A DNA stretch of 49,346 nt. It comes from Candolleomyces eurysporus (lineage: Eukaryota > Basidiomycota > Agaricomycetes > Agaricales > Psathyrellaceae). Both the position numbers and the translations under genes were made by a program. The notes beneath the pieces were generated by a model. It was not told the origin of the DNA. It did no database searches and was given only the letters and a program-made list of their open reading frames with translations. The stretch is from the NCBI GenBank assembly GCA_027579435.1, contig JANBPK010001514.1, positions 1 to 49,346 on the forward strand, read 5' to 3'. Numbering within the stretch: the first letter of the stretch is position 1; each line of letters starts with the position of its first letter. Positions 22,815 through 33,283 of the stretch are shown one piece after another.

Positions 22815-23751
22815 GTGGACAGGAGGAGAGTTTTCGATTCTCCTCCCTCCTCTCTGTCTGTGCTTTGAACTAGATTCATACGTCTCGTGCCTATTCCGTT
22901 ATTCCGTCCATTCATTCGTTTCCGTTTGTCTTTGCCATCTTGCCATGTTGCATGTAGGGAGATTCTATAACCTTCATTGATACAATTCTTGCTCATTGCA
23001 AATATTATATTCTTGAGTTTCCTGTAGTCATACTACTTCACCTGCATATCTTGACATCTTTGTACCCGTTGCCACCGCTTAATCCGTACACATATCCGTC
23101 TGCATATTCATATAACTCTTTGATGCATTGTATCCCCTTCTATGACCATCAAACATGGAAACATTTTTGAGCAGAAATCTCACTAATAAATTGCCAATGG
23201 GATGGGGTTTGAGTTCTCAACAATTCGGGGCTGCAATAGACGGAGTGGCAGAGCTCGACACTGGTAGCTGGCGGCTCCGACCATCGCTTGACGACCACGG
23301 AGCATAAAGCTTTAAGGCTGTACGGCCTGTTCCTACATTTTAACAGACTCATCTTGACGTTGATGTCATTCTCAATCTCCAAATGATGATATCTTGATTG
23401 TCCTTAAAAATCTATGACCTTGTATTGTTCGTAACCTGATAGTTTGATTCAACTCGAGAACTGAAGCCTCAGAGCTGTCTAAGTCATGATACATTGTATA
23501 TTTTTTTCTGACTGCGCAGCAGCGACATTATAGTCAGAGCGAACCTAGGCAGAGCCACAGACACAGAAAAGCTGAAGCTGCGCATGCTGAAACGGAAACG
23601 GAACATAAAATTCAAATTCGGAGTGGAACCGTATAGCCGCACAGCATTGTGCAACAGTGCTTAGTCATCCATCTACACAAGTATTACCAGCCCCCAGCAA
23701 TGGTCTGTATCTTCTTCCTCCAACCACCACCAGCGCAGCGAAATTCAAGAA
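22815..23751. other. intergenic stretch, nothing recognised
   Basis: AT-richer sequence holds the 3' region of the Cys-repeat gene and the promoter of the PIN-domain gene. The minus-strand frame at 23149-23382 has no recognisable feature. Confidence 0.45.
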
Positions 23752-24921
23752 ATGGCAGACGCAAAGGTATGTCGACAGGATAAAATACAATGATTTGGGG
23801 ACTGACATGGGCTCTAGATCTCCAACATCAACCACAGCAAAATGGCGATGTCTCGTGCTCTCGGAGCTGCATTCCTCAACCACCAGGTCGAGCAGCTCGA
23901 AAGGAGCGTTCATGGGACGGCTTCACCGAACTGGAGGGACAGGAGAGGCCCTCAGGTGAATGGCCATGCCCCTGTGGCCGCGAGACGCGGTCCGAACCCC
24001 TCCGGCGTCAAAGTGGCACCCAGGAAGCAGCACCAGGTACCGGCGACTGAACCTAAGCGAAGAACCGACGACGAGGATCGAAAGGAAGCAGATGTCATTG
24101 TCGTGGACGCTAGTGTCCTTGTTCATGCATTGTACAAGGTCAAGAAGTGGTGCAAGGAGGGCAGGCAGGAGGTCATCATTATTCCTCTTGAAGGTGTGTT
24201 TAAGCTGTTTTTTTNCAATGGTTTTGGTGCTTATTTCGGCTATACAGCTCTCAACACCCTTGACTTACTGAAGAAAGGGAGCACTGCTCTCGCCCAACGA
24301 GCCCGGGCGGCGTCTCGTATCCTTGAGGCGCAAGTGGGAACCAATCCCCGGATTAGGGTTCAACGGGATGACGCCTTCGTTCCTTGGGACAAGACCAACA
24401 TGAAGGGCGAAGCTGGGTGCCCAGAATGGGTTCGACGGATCCTCTGCTGCACTCAGTGGGAAATCGATCATGTCGAGGAAGAATTGAATCGCAAGAACCC
24501 GAACCAGAAGGTTCTTTTGGCCGTCTTGTCCACTACTCCCAACGTTTCGCCTCAAGTTGCCACGATCCGACTTTCTGACGGCGGGGAAACCCCGCTTACC
24601 CCCGTGCCTCTCCCAGCTCCCAACCAGAACAAGCATGCTGAGCCACGTTCCTCTGGTACTATCGTCTCCAGTTGGGCCAGCAAGGTTGGAATTGAGATCC
24701 TTCCGGTTGAGCCCACACTGCCTGGGCATGGACGATCCTCTGATGATGAGGGCAAACGCGGCAACGGTCATCACACTGGACGGGGCCGACGCGGTTCGGC
24801 TCCCCCGAACGCCCTCGTCGAACGCCCTCCCGCTGTCATGGCTATGATGGAGATGGTGGCACAGCCTAGCAAGACCGTCCGTCTCCTCGCTCGTGGCGAG
24901 AAGCTCGAACCGGACTCATAG
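23752..24921 (+). CDS. PIN-domain protein (possible Nmd4/SMG-like RNA-decay factor)
   Basis: Exon 1 is only 15 nt (23752-23766, MADAK). A 51-nt intron leads to exon 2 (23818-24193), and exon 3 is 24248-24921; total 354 residues. The start was chosen because MADAK joins in frame with ISNINHSKMAMSR; a later Met at 23842 is the alternative. From about residue 95 the segment DVIVVDASVLVHALYKVKKW, then EVIIIPLEALNTLDLLKKGS, is typical of the first strand, acidic residue and helices of a PIN domain. An acidic position also occurs in RDDAFVPWD. PIN domains are often Mg-dependent RNases, though some are inactive adaptors; resemblance to fungal Nmd4-type proteins in nonsense-mediated decay is a guess from layout. 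The C-terminal 130 residues are low-complexity, Pro-, Gly- and Arg-rich. The N at 24215 is in intron 2 after a T-run. Confidence 0.82.
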
Positions 24922-26115
24922 ATGCAAGCCCCACACTGCTCAAAGTAACCCATTTTAGAAGACGGAATGTCGACAGACGCCGGTTCCGTTAGGCTCCGCG
25001 GCCGCGACAACGACACCTCGTTCTTATGGAACAAAGCCCGGAAATGAACGGTGCAAATTGTGTCAGTGCCCTTTCGTATGGATGACGATTGTTATGGGAC
25101 AGAGGTGATGGAGATTAGCCGCGCACTGGCTCTAGTATTTCTCGGCTCGGAAACAAAGCAACGCAAAGCAATTTTCACCATCTATATTTTACCCTTCTCT
25201 CCTTCCATCTTTTCGTTCGTGCACCCCTTGCCTGGTATTGGGGTTTTCATCGTGTCAAGTTCTGTTGTCTGGCAGTTGGTTGGTTGATTCTTGGATAGGT
25301 GTAGGAGTTTCTAGTTCAGTTCTTCCTTGCGTGCACTCTTGTTCTGATCGCTCGCTGTGTATGTATGATTCGAAATTTCTCTCTTCAAGTTCACCCTTCC
25401 TTTCCTCTTCCCTTTCTCCCACTTGCCACCTCTCTATGGAACAACACGGTTGTTCTTTGTCGTCTACTGTTTGCTCAGTAGGTGCTCCCCCTCATCCAGC
25501 TCGAACTCCTTTCCCCTTTCTCTTCTATGTCAATCCTATTCATTCTATTTCTAGTATCTCCTTTCCTCTCCCCCATCTATTGGCTGTCTCATTCTCTTGA
25601 ATACAGAAACCCAGTATGTTGAACTGTTCTATATCACCTTCTGTTAGTCATTTGCTTCCCTATGCTTTCCCCTCCCCCGTCTTATGTCGAATCAGTCTGT
25701 ATGATGATTATGAATGTGAAATTATATTGATCTTATCCAAATGTTTATCTTGTCTTTGCGCCGAGCACCCAAGTCATGCTACGTACTAAGCCGGTTTGCT
25801 TCTATGTGACTTCCTTGCAGACATGTTGACTCGACCAGGGACGAGATGCCACCCCCTAGTTTATAAGCAAATCACGTCAGCGCTGGCGTTCTCGCACTCG
25901 GATCTAAGAGCCTTGCACAGACGATAGTGCCTAATCACATCCAGATTGTAAGTGGGGCGCAATGTCATATGGAACGTTAAATGAAAACTACTATGATACA
26001 ATGGTGAGCGGTCCGTATGATGAATATAAACCTAGACGAGCAAACATGAGACGTAAAATCATGAAAAAGAAGGTGAACATAATGCGAGTAATCATGTAAT
26101 AGAAGGAGTCTGGAG
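24922..26115. other. 3' region and pyrimidine-rich intergenic stretch
   Basis: About 25160-25620 is strongly C/T-rich on the plus strand, and the frame at 25238-25600 reflects this composition (Ser, Leu, Pro, Phe). It may be 3' UTR of the PIN gene. No gene was recognised before the stop of the zinc-finger-like gene. Confidence 0.45.
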
Positions 26116-27320
26116 TCAGAGCTCAGCCCTGGGAGACCCATCCACATTGAGATATGGGCATTCTCCTCTCGTAATGTGCGTTCGGAGCCTCTCATCATTG
26201 CCCCCGATATAAGTGCCGAACCTCTTTTCGCAAGCAACACAGACGATATGCGGCAGTTCCTTCACAGTCCCATCTCCCCCGAATTCCCTCAGTCGAGACC
26301 CTTCGATGACCCCCTTGTGCGCAGTGGAGCTGAAAGAATGCTGCTTCATCTCGTTCCGCCTGTATATCCCTCCACAGCGACCGCGACTGGGACCCGGCAA
26401 CGGGCACGTCCCTTTTTCGCCTTTTGCAGGGTACATATACGAATGCTCATGGTAGAGATGATTTGCGTACACTCCGACCAGAGGGACGAGTTCACCGCAG
26501 GGGGTGTCGTCGGTTCGGGACCTCGGATGTCTGCATTTGATAGCATAATGCTCAGGCTGGTACTTCATGTAGACAGCGGTGGGATCTCTGAGCTTAATTT
26601 TAGGCACTCCTGGATCCCGGACTCGACGCTGAGCCGGTCTTCTTTGCTTGGGTGGCTTTCGAGCTTCGACAACTGGGTGATTCAGGGTGAATGGTATTCC
26701 CGCCTCCTCTTTCGTGTGTTCCTCCTCCTCGTGCTCCTGTTCCTCCCAAAATTCTTCGAAATGTTGCGCGGTGCCGTCGATCTCCTCTGGTTCGTAGTCC
26801 AATGGCTTCCATCGGCGTGGATGGTTCCGTGGACCCTCTATCATGCTCAACGTGATAATGTCGATCCCGACGCCATAAGGCGGTTTAATTTCGTCGTTTG
26901 ATATCCTGCGAGAGAGATTGGATTTAAGAAATTTATACTCAAGTTCATTGGAGCCACTACGGCGAAATGGATCAAATCAAGTACTTACCCAATAATTCCA
27001 ACCAGAGTGCTGGTCTCGAGTTCCTGTTCCCATTCTTTGAAGGCAGAGACGGCCAGCTCCGTGAAGCTTGGATTAGGCGCTTTAGGTGAGGATAATATTG
27101 TCTGTGCCAGTCGATGCTCTCGAAGCCATTGCATTCCGGGATGGAGCAAACTATCAAATAGCCCTTTAGTAAGGATAACAAGCCCGAGACACGGTGGAAC
27201 TTACTCGTCNTGAGGACTAACAAGGCGTGCGTTTTCTCCCCAGCTACTAATTGAANATCCTTCAGACTGCTTTGAGCTACAAGCCTCGCTGAAGCCAGAC
27301 GCGTTCGCGTCANAAGACAT
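26116..27320 (-). CDS. zinc-finger-like protein of unknown function
   Basis: Three exons, 27320-27205, 27150-26989 and 26905-26116, join in frame to 355 residues. The N-terminal part contains HPGMQWLREHRLAQTI and TLVGIIGISNDEIKPPYGVG, then an acidic stretch (EEFWEEQEHEEEE) and a basic one (PPKQRRPAQRRVRD). The C-terminal third has three Cys/His clusters: KCRH...PCGEL...HLYHEH; CPLPGPSRGRCGG...KQHSFSSTAH; and VCVACEKRF...RTHITRGECP. The spacing only loosely follows C2H2 fingers. Nucleic-acid binding is therefore plausible but unproven. Four N characters lie in or just before exon 1 (27210, 27256, 27313, 27404); the first three act as single-base replacements in this model. No family name can be given. 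Confidence 0.72.
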
Positions 27321-28201
27321 GTTTTCCCAGATATCAAAGGTAAGGCTCGACGTCGAAGGTTGAATTCAGAGGATTCGACAGGGCGAACGGAGTGTGGGGA
27401 ATAANATGGGGCCACACATCCCATTGAATAGCTCTTATATATGTACCAAAACACCGAATGGTAGCCTAAGCACAGAAAGGCGTGTTGTGCTTGGAACCTT
27501 GTGTGGGCACCGACGCCGAAGGAAGGGCACTTGCCAAATAAGGTATGTCGGCAGACAATGGACCATGATCGTCTGCACGACAGTTTCCTGAAAGGTCATT
27601 GTGTCACGTTTGTGTTTCTAGCGAGTATCATTGTCCCCTGTGGTTATCTACAATGGTGGAAAATTATTTGGAGGGACATCAACAGTCGCTTTGAGCCTGG
27701 TACTGACCNTGCGGCAGCTCGCTGGAAGATCGGAATCTACTCAGATGCCTTTGGACAATCATAACTGTGAGNTCACTCGTGGTTGAAGATACGTAGTACG
27801 TATGGGCAGGCACCACACTATAGCTCATGACAAGACGAGCCGTTACCACAGATACAGCCCTCGTCGCAAATCACGCATCACAACACCCTTGGGCGCATCT
27901 AGCATTGAACCCAGGAATCAATGCTNCGAGCATCAAGGTTCCATACGACTCTTCTTCCTTTAGAAACTTATTANTATANGTCGTATATCTTGCAAGGCAT
28001 TACGGNTCCCNAATAAAACCCACCTCGCTAGTGCAGGCTGAACCGTCGCGCGNCTCCGAGGGTCGGACCTTTCCAGCCTCTAGTTTTTGCNNNANNNCNN
28101 GNNNTCGAAACTCCTCGTCGTGATTCCGTCCCGTAATCTTCTGACGCCCATTCCGACATCAAAGGAGACGCTTGAGAGACATGATAAATTATGACAGATA
28201 T

Positions 28202-28324
28202 AGGCTGATACCCGTGTTGCTTCCAGCACGCAGTTCAAGAGGTAGGTTGATACCCGTGTTGTTTCCAACACGCAGTTTAAGAGGTAGGTTAATTCGTGTT
28301 GTTTCCTACATGCAGTTTAAGAGG
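28202..28324. repeat. three tandem 39-42 bp repeats with internal dyad
   Basis: Units lie at 28202-28243, 28244-28285 and 28286-28324. Each contains a dyad such as GTGTTGTTTCCAACAC and a shared end, GCAGTTTAAGAGG. Units 1 and 2 differ at a few bases; the third has lost three bases and part of the dyad. Confidence 0.9.
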
Positions 28325-28744
28325 CGAAAAGACACTACAGATTTTGTGGAAGGGTACGAACGGAGGAACGTAGTACCGTGCTACAGCCGAAAGCTCTAGC
28401 AAAGGCCCGATATGTCCGGCGTCTTTTTCTTTCCCTAAATGTTTAGAAGTTTCAAAAGTTGAAAGAACATATCAGAAGTCGACGGTTATGTCGGAAATCT
28501 CATCAAATGGGCGCCCTTTATGCTGTAAACCTCTTTCCGTTGCCTCAGCCTTCCTAGAGACGCACAGTGATGATGACGGGATAATCAGACTGGGCGGGTG
28601 CAAAGTCAATGGAACTGATGCACTTCCTTACTCGACAACAGCGCAGCAACAAAGTTGTAGATGATGGGCAATCAAAGCGCAGCCAAAGAGCGCTCTCGCA
28701 GCTACGTAATTCTTGTTGTGGGTGTGCGATTCGGGTAGAACCAT

Positions 28745-29857
28745 GGCCAGGGATAAATCTGTTGGAGAANCCCCCCTTTCCCTGATAACCCAGGGTTTCT
28801 GCAACGAAGCCGTTCTCAAGCCAAATATTGTGTTTGCTGGTGTTTGTGACACCGGCCGGACTGCCGTCCGGAGAGCGCCCTCTGGTCACTTGGCACAGTG
28901 CCTTCACCAGGACACTCAGCGATTCTCGCAGCTCACCGGAGCATAATATTGGATCTATTTGTATAAGCTCTGCTGGTAAAGAGATTCTGTTTTGTGCAAG
29001 CAGGTTGAATGAGCAGACTTGGTAACACTAACTGTCAGTGGATCGAAAGAAATTCTGTTTCCATCCTCGACGTCCCAAGTCGTGGAGGAAGAAACAATAT
29101 ATTTATGGGATCAGAGATCAATTCAGCTGGCTGATGGAATGGTAGAGATTGCTGGAGGAAGATAGCATGCAATAAACCACCGGCCTTGGGCCAGGAGGCT
29201 CTGAGTCTTGTATAATTTTCTGACATGGTCAGAATAAATAAAATACATAGAGTAGGATTTGGGAAGGCGGCAAAAGATTTAGAGCTCGTTGCAACAGATG
29301 GAAGAAGAAATATGAAACCAGGAAAGAAAGAGAGATGAGACCTAGTATGCTGTGGAGTGAAAGCACTGTGCGTGTGTGATCTGTGGGTTCACCACGTTCT
29401 GTTGCTCCTCAATCGTCCACCCTCCATTGACTTGGTGTAAACGATTTATCTGGACCGCAATAAAATAGAATAATTATGCCTCCTTTTGTACCAATGAGTT
29501 GCAATGGGCAGAGGACTTGGGACGGCAAACTCAAAAGAGTTCTTTCATAGCTCACCACCAGGTGCCCTCTTCTTCATCCAAAAAGTAAAAAAAAAAAGTT
29601 TATTTGTGCGTTATAAGTGTCTTGCACAGCTGTATGTATGTACATTACCATGGAAAATCCCAATTTTTTTGTTGTATAAGACTCAAGCCCCTCAGTCAGA
29701 AAGCGCCAACCCCGTCAAGTTTCCGGTCAAGAATGATCCCATCACAGCCCTCCGGCGATGCTAACCCTCGGAGACCCAGGTTGCCCGTTACGCTGTTGAG
29801 AAACCCCTGGGTTATCAGGGAAAGGGGGGNTTCCTCAACAGATTTATCCCATGGCCA
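28745..29857. repeat. 1.1-kb segment bounded by about 62-bp inverted repeats
   Basis: The left arm, 28745-28805, is the inverse of the right arm, 29794-29857. Both contain GATAAATCTGTTG and CCCTGATAACCCAGG, and both carry an N at the same place beside six C or G. Outside the arms lie diverged direct repeats of about 50 bp (28693-28744 and 29876-29926) that share CTCGCAG and TACGTAA(T/C)TC. The interior has no transposase frame. This fits a non-autonomous DNA element or a rearranged promoter duplication. Confidence 0.75.
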
Positions 29858-29954
29858 GCGTCCTTTCTGAGCTTCTTCTCGCAGATACGTAACTCCCGTT
29901 GTGGGTAAGTGATCCGGGAGGAACATGCCCAGCGTCCTCCCTGAGCTTGTTCTC

Positions 29955-29962
29955 TATAAAAG
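29955..29962 (+). promoter_or_regulatory. TATA box of the secreted-protein gene at 30064
   Basis: TATAAAAG lies about 105 bases upstream of the ATG. The same motif is at the same distance before the paralogue at 39734. Confidence 0.6.
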
Positions 29963-30063
29963 CCAGCCATGATGGAGTATCTGTTTCCTCACACAGCAGG
30001 TCTGGTCACCACCACCACTACGAATCGTCTGGCACATTCGTTCACCACCCCCAACTAACATTC

Positions 30064-31066
30064 ATGCGATACGCGTCCTTCCTCCTCTCTTTCCTCGTCG
30101 TGGGAGCGACGACTGCCTTCGCCTCTCCTGCGGCTCAGGTCTACCAACGGGCAACTGGTTTCGATCTCAGCGACGCGGACCTAGCCATTCGAAACGATGG
30201 TGATGTCAGCGTGTTCTATGGCCGATCCCCCACATTCGAAGAGATTCGTGCCCGAGATTCTGCCTTCGCCGCTGCCACTGGCACCGATCTGGCGGTTCGA
30301 GACTTGCTGAGCGAGGAAGAGATTGAAGAAATCGTCCTCAGGCACTTCGACGCGCGGGACTTTGATCTCGAAGTCGTTGACCTCGAAAACCGTGCATGGG
30401 GTGCTATTGCACGAGGTGTCGCGAAAGGTGTCGAGTTGATTGTCAAGGCCATCAAGGGTCAAATCGAGCATGATAAAGATGTAAGTCCAGTGACTCTCTT
30501 CATTGAGCATTTCTCGCTGACTATCGTTACCACCATCTCAGCGCCGAGGAAAATACACAAGCGAATTCATCGGCAAGTCCATGAACCAATTCCCTCAATG
30601 GAATTGGGTCATGTGCCATACCCAGCACTCATACAAATTCGACGGTGAGCGCGGCAAGGATTGGTTCCACAGACATGAGGAGTTCCCCGTTGCCTTCGGA
30701 AAGACTGTTGGGTACGTGAATCTACACTCAATCTCCATCTTCGCATTTAATTAAAACCAAATTGGACAATTCAGCTTCGAAATTTACTGGTTCAAGTCTG
30801 GGGAATTCTTCCGCAAGGGAGACGGAGGATATCTCAACGTACGTTTCTCCCAGGATTGTCCTTGATCTTCTCTCACTTGTGACTTTTAGTGGTCATTCGG
30901 TGGCAACATCATCCATCGCGTAAACGACGGCAAGGACGTGAAGTTTGGACTTCGTCCTGGAGCTGCGCCAATTGGAAAGGGCGGCAACGACAAGAAGCCT
31001 GCTCCCAACAAGCCCGCTCCCAAGAAGAACAATAAACCTGCGCCCAAGCGCAAGGGCCGCAAGTAA
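30064..31066 (+). CDS. small secreted protein, paralogue 1, with Lys/Pro-rich tail
   Basis: Exons 30064-30480, 30542-30711, 30775-30838 and 30890-31066 give 275 residues. A 20-residue signal peptide ends ATTAFA. The pro-region is acidic and contains DLAIRNDGDVSVFYGR and EEIRARD. An amphipathic helix (about 110-135: WGAIARGVAKGVELIVKAI) is followed by an Arg-Arg pair at 140-141, a likely Kex2-type site that would release the conserved domain. The domain has FPQWNWVMCHTQHS, FDGERGKDWFHRHEEFPVAF, EIYWFKSGEF and GDGGYLNWSFGGN. The last 38 residues are a basic Lys/Pro/Asn tail (NKPAPKKNNKPAPKRKGRK). The closest relative is at 38843-39734; the 12690 gene is more distant. Introns are in identical positions in all three. 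Its role is unknown. The seven-transmembrane gene at 31647 lies tail-to-tail, 580 bp away. Confidence 0.9.
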
Positions 31067-31646
31067 ATTGCCAAAGGAGATCTAGCCCGTCTTTCTATAC
31101 CCAGACCTTGTCGATTAGAGGCTCAGTATTTTATGAATATTTATTTAATTGGTGGAATCACAACGCTGCAACCCGAGCAGAATTGATCGCAAAGCATGAA
31201 ATTATCAGTACCATGAGCTCTACGGGGTAAGTGCTAACATAGAAGAGCTTGAATCGACTTTATTCTCAACGCTCTTTTGTTGCATATTGAAGAGACCCTT
31301 TACAAAGAAAAAGGGACCACCATCCTTTCATCTCGGACATTGCCCACACCGTCATGCGTAATTGGAGATTGGGAGGCCACATTCCATCTCTCCAGGCGGC
31401 CTCTCGGCCGAAGTTGGTGATCAGATCGAACTCGTCCGACCGCTCAATGAAGCCTTTCAGAGGACCAGAGGCTACTCGGCAACGCGCTACTTCGCAAGCA
31501 TCGGCTGTCATGGGCGCCTCGCATCCTTCTGGCTCACTTCTGCCAAAAGGGATGGCTTGGTCTCGGCCGGCGAGAGGGATCGTTTAAACTGGAGGACAAG
31601 GTCTATTCAGTCGGGGGTCCCGCCATTAAATCATAGATTAGTTCAA
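31067..31646. other. convergent intergenic region
   Basis: This lies between the 3' ends of the secreted-protein gene (+) and the seven-transmembrane gene (-). Short open frames occur on both strands (31266-31511 -, 31354-31587 +) without supporting features. No gene is called. Confidence 0.5.
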
Positions 31647-33136
31647 CTATTGGTACATATCCTTTTTTGTGTTTCTCTCGAGGTCAGCATCTTCTCCCCA
31701 ACTAGCAGCAGACGAAGACCGCTTCTGATGACGTCCGGATCCCTCCGATCGCGTAGAAAATGAAATCGGAGCCATGCTCGTGCGCGTCCCAGCACTCTGG
31801 CTGCCACCCCTCACAGAGAAGGTTTCGCTACTGCTCCACGCTCGTCCCTGGAGAATCCTCACGAGGATAAGTTGAGGTGCCAATGCCTATGTGTAGATGA
31901 CGGAATCAATAAGTGAATTTAGCCCTCTAGGGGTGTCATACTCACCGTAAAGGCCAACCAAGCAACCTTGGGAATAAGCGTAAACTCAAACGCTAGCCTC
32001 TTGCTCACAACGCTCTCTGACGAGAACACCGAAGCGACAATTCCAAAAACCACCGGGGGTAAAGCGGACTCGATGAGTAGAGCAGCAGCGGTGCTATACA
32101 CATCGTCCCTTCCGGTATGCGAAAGTGGTAGGTTGCCTTGAAGTCGTCTTCTGGCAAGCAATACTCTGCAGACGATGGCGACGGTAACGATTGCGTTGAC
32201 GACGACGGAGCTGACCATTGACATCGAGAGCGAGAACCCTGCAGGCAGGTTCGCGCCATCCCTCGAGATTGTCCAATCCCAGCTTGATGAGCCGAGTGCG
32301 CCAGCTCGACCCAGGGAGGCTAGGCCAAATATCGAGACAGCTAGGGTCCCTCATTGTGAGCACGGATCCTATAGAGGACACCGAGCATAAGTTCTGCTCA
32401 CCGACAGAGGCCACTAGCGACAATGCAGCAGTAATGTACACCCATGGTGTGTCGCTGAAGATGAAGTAGCACCGCAACACCTGTCAAAAATCGAAAAAGA
32501 ACCGACAATCAGTGTTCGTGATCGGACATCGCAAGTGAGCAGCAGAGAACAGCATCTTACCAGAAGCAAATCCGTGATGAACACCAGGATCTGTGCCAAC
32601 GCAGCAAACGCCAGTTCCATTCTCCGCCCCATCTCTAGACGTGACAGGGGCACGTCAAAGCAGCGGACAGACGGATCAACTGATGAGTTGCTACACGCCC
32701 GAACGAGGGAGTCGGCGGCTAGATTACCTGGGCTCCGACCTACCCCGCGCAGGGTCAGGATGTTCCTGGAGAACTGCACGCAGTAAATTAGAGCTCCAGA
32801 AATCCAGAGACCTGCGAGAAGGATGCTAATGGCACCCAGGAGCAGCCCTTGGAGGCGTTGATGTCTAGATCGATTCTGGGCTCCTGCGAGTCGAAGGTGC
32901 AGCTGTGAAATGCGCCTGCACATGCATAGCTGAATACCTAGCGGATCAAGTCATGAAGCATCGTGAGCGATCACTTCTACCACAAGGGGAGGGCACGATC
33001 GAGCGAACTCACCGCTGAAGAGTGTGCAAATTAGAGTGGAAATGAGGCTATCGTATAGGTTCAAACCAGTATCAAGGAAGGTTGTCCCAAACTGGACGCT
33101 GGAGGGGATCCAAAACCCTGTCGAGAACAGAGACAT
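31647..33136 (-). CDS. seven-transmembrane receptor-like protein, copy A
   Basis: Five exons, 33136-33013, 32937-32561, 32480-32402, 32349-31946 and 31886-31647, give 407 residues. Seven hydrophobic segments are seen: around SLISTLICTLFSG, LLLGAISILLAGLW, LAFAALAQILVFITDLLL, VYITAALSLVASVG, MVSSVVVNAIVTVAIVCRVL, LLIESALPPVVFGIVASVF and VAWLAFTALAPQLILVRIL. Positive charges follow segments 1, 5 and 7 (RRISQLHLR, ARRRL, RILQGRAW), which predicts an outside N terminus and an inside, Ser-rich C-terminal tail, as in G-protein-coupled receptors. An outer loop has a Cys pair (RACSNSS...VRC). The LQGRAW end is a motif I associate with a large basidiomycete multi-pass family of unknown function. It is not Ste2 or Ste3. 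Copy B (40265-41609) shares all four intron positions. A TATA motif lies at about 33278 upstream. Confidence 0.86.
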
Positions 33137-33277
33137 GTCAATGCCTGCTAGTGTCTATCTGTATCGTCGAAGTCAGGGAAGAAGGATGGTGTGAGAACAG
33201 GTCCAGGGCTGAGTCTTGAGAAGAGAAGTGAAGGGAACGGACTTTCGCAAGAAGCTTGGAACGAGGACTGATGTCGC

Positions 33278-33283
33278 TTTATA
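33278..33283 (-). promoter_or_regulatory. TATA box of seven-transmembrane gene A
   Basis: GATATAAAGC on the minus strand lies about 145 bases upstream of the ATG at 33136. Confidence 0.4.

Larger units (their letters stand above)
27321..30063. other. repeat-rich, N-rich intergenic stretch
   Basis: No gene is supported. The stretch contains clusters of N (27404 to 28104, including a run of mixed N at about 28091-28104), a 42-bp tandem repeat, an inverted-repeat structure of about 1.1 kb and flanking direct repeats. It ends in the promoter of the secreted-protein gene at 30064. The N density suggests collapsed repeats or poor coverage. Confidence 0.6.

Noticed and set aside
25238..25600. 120-codon plus-strand frame rich in Ser, Leu, Pro and Phe
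   Set aside because: The composition follows the C/T-rich DNA; more likely 3' UTR or intergenic.
26176..26901. 241-codon plus-strand frame opposite the zinc-finger-like gene
   Set aside because: Antisense shadow of exon 3; the minus strand has matching splice sites and Cys/His clusters.
28202..28324. Tandem repeats considered as a CRISPR array
   Set aside because: Units follow one another without unique spacers and the genome is eukaryotic.
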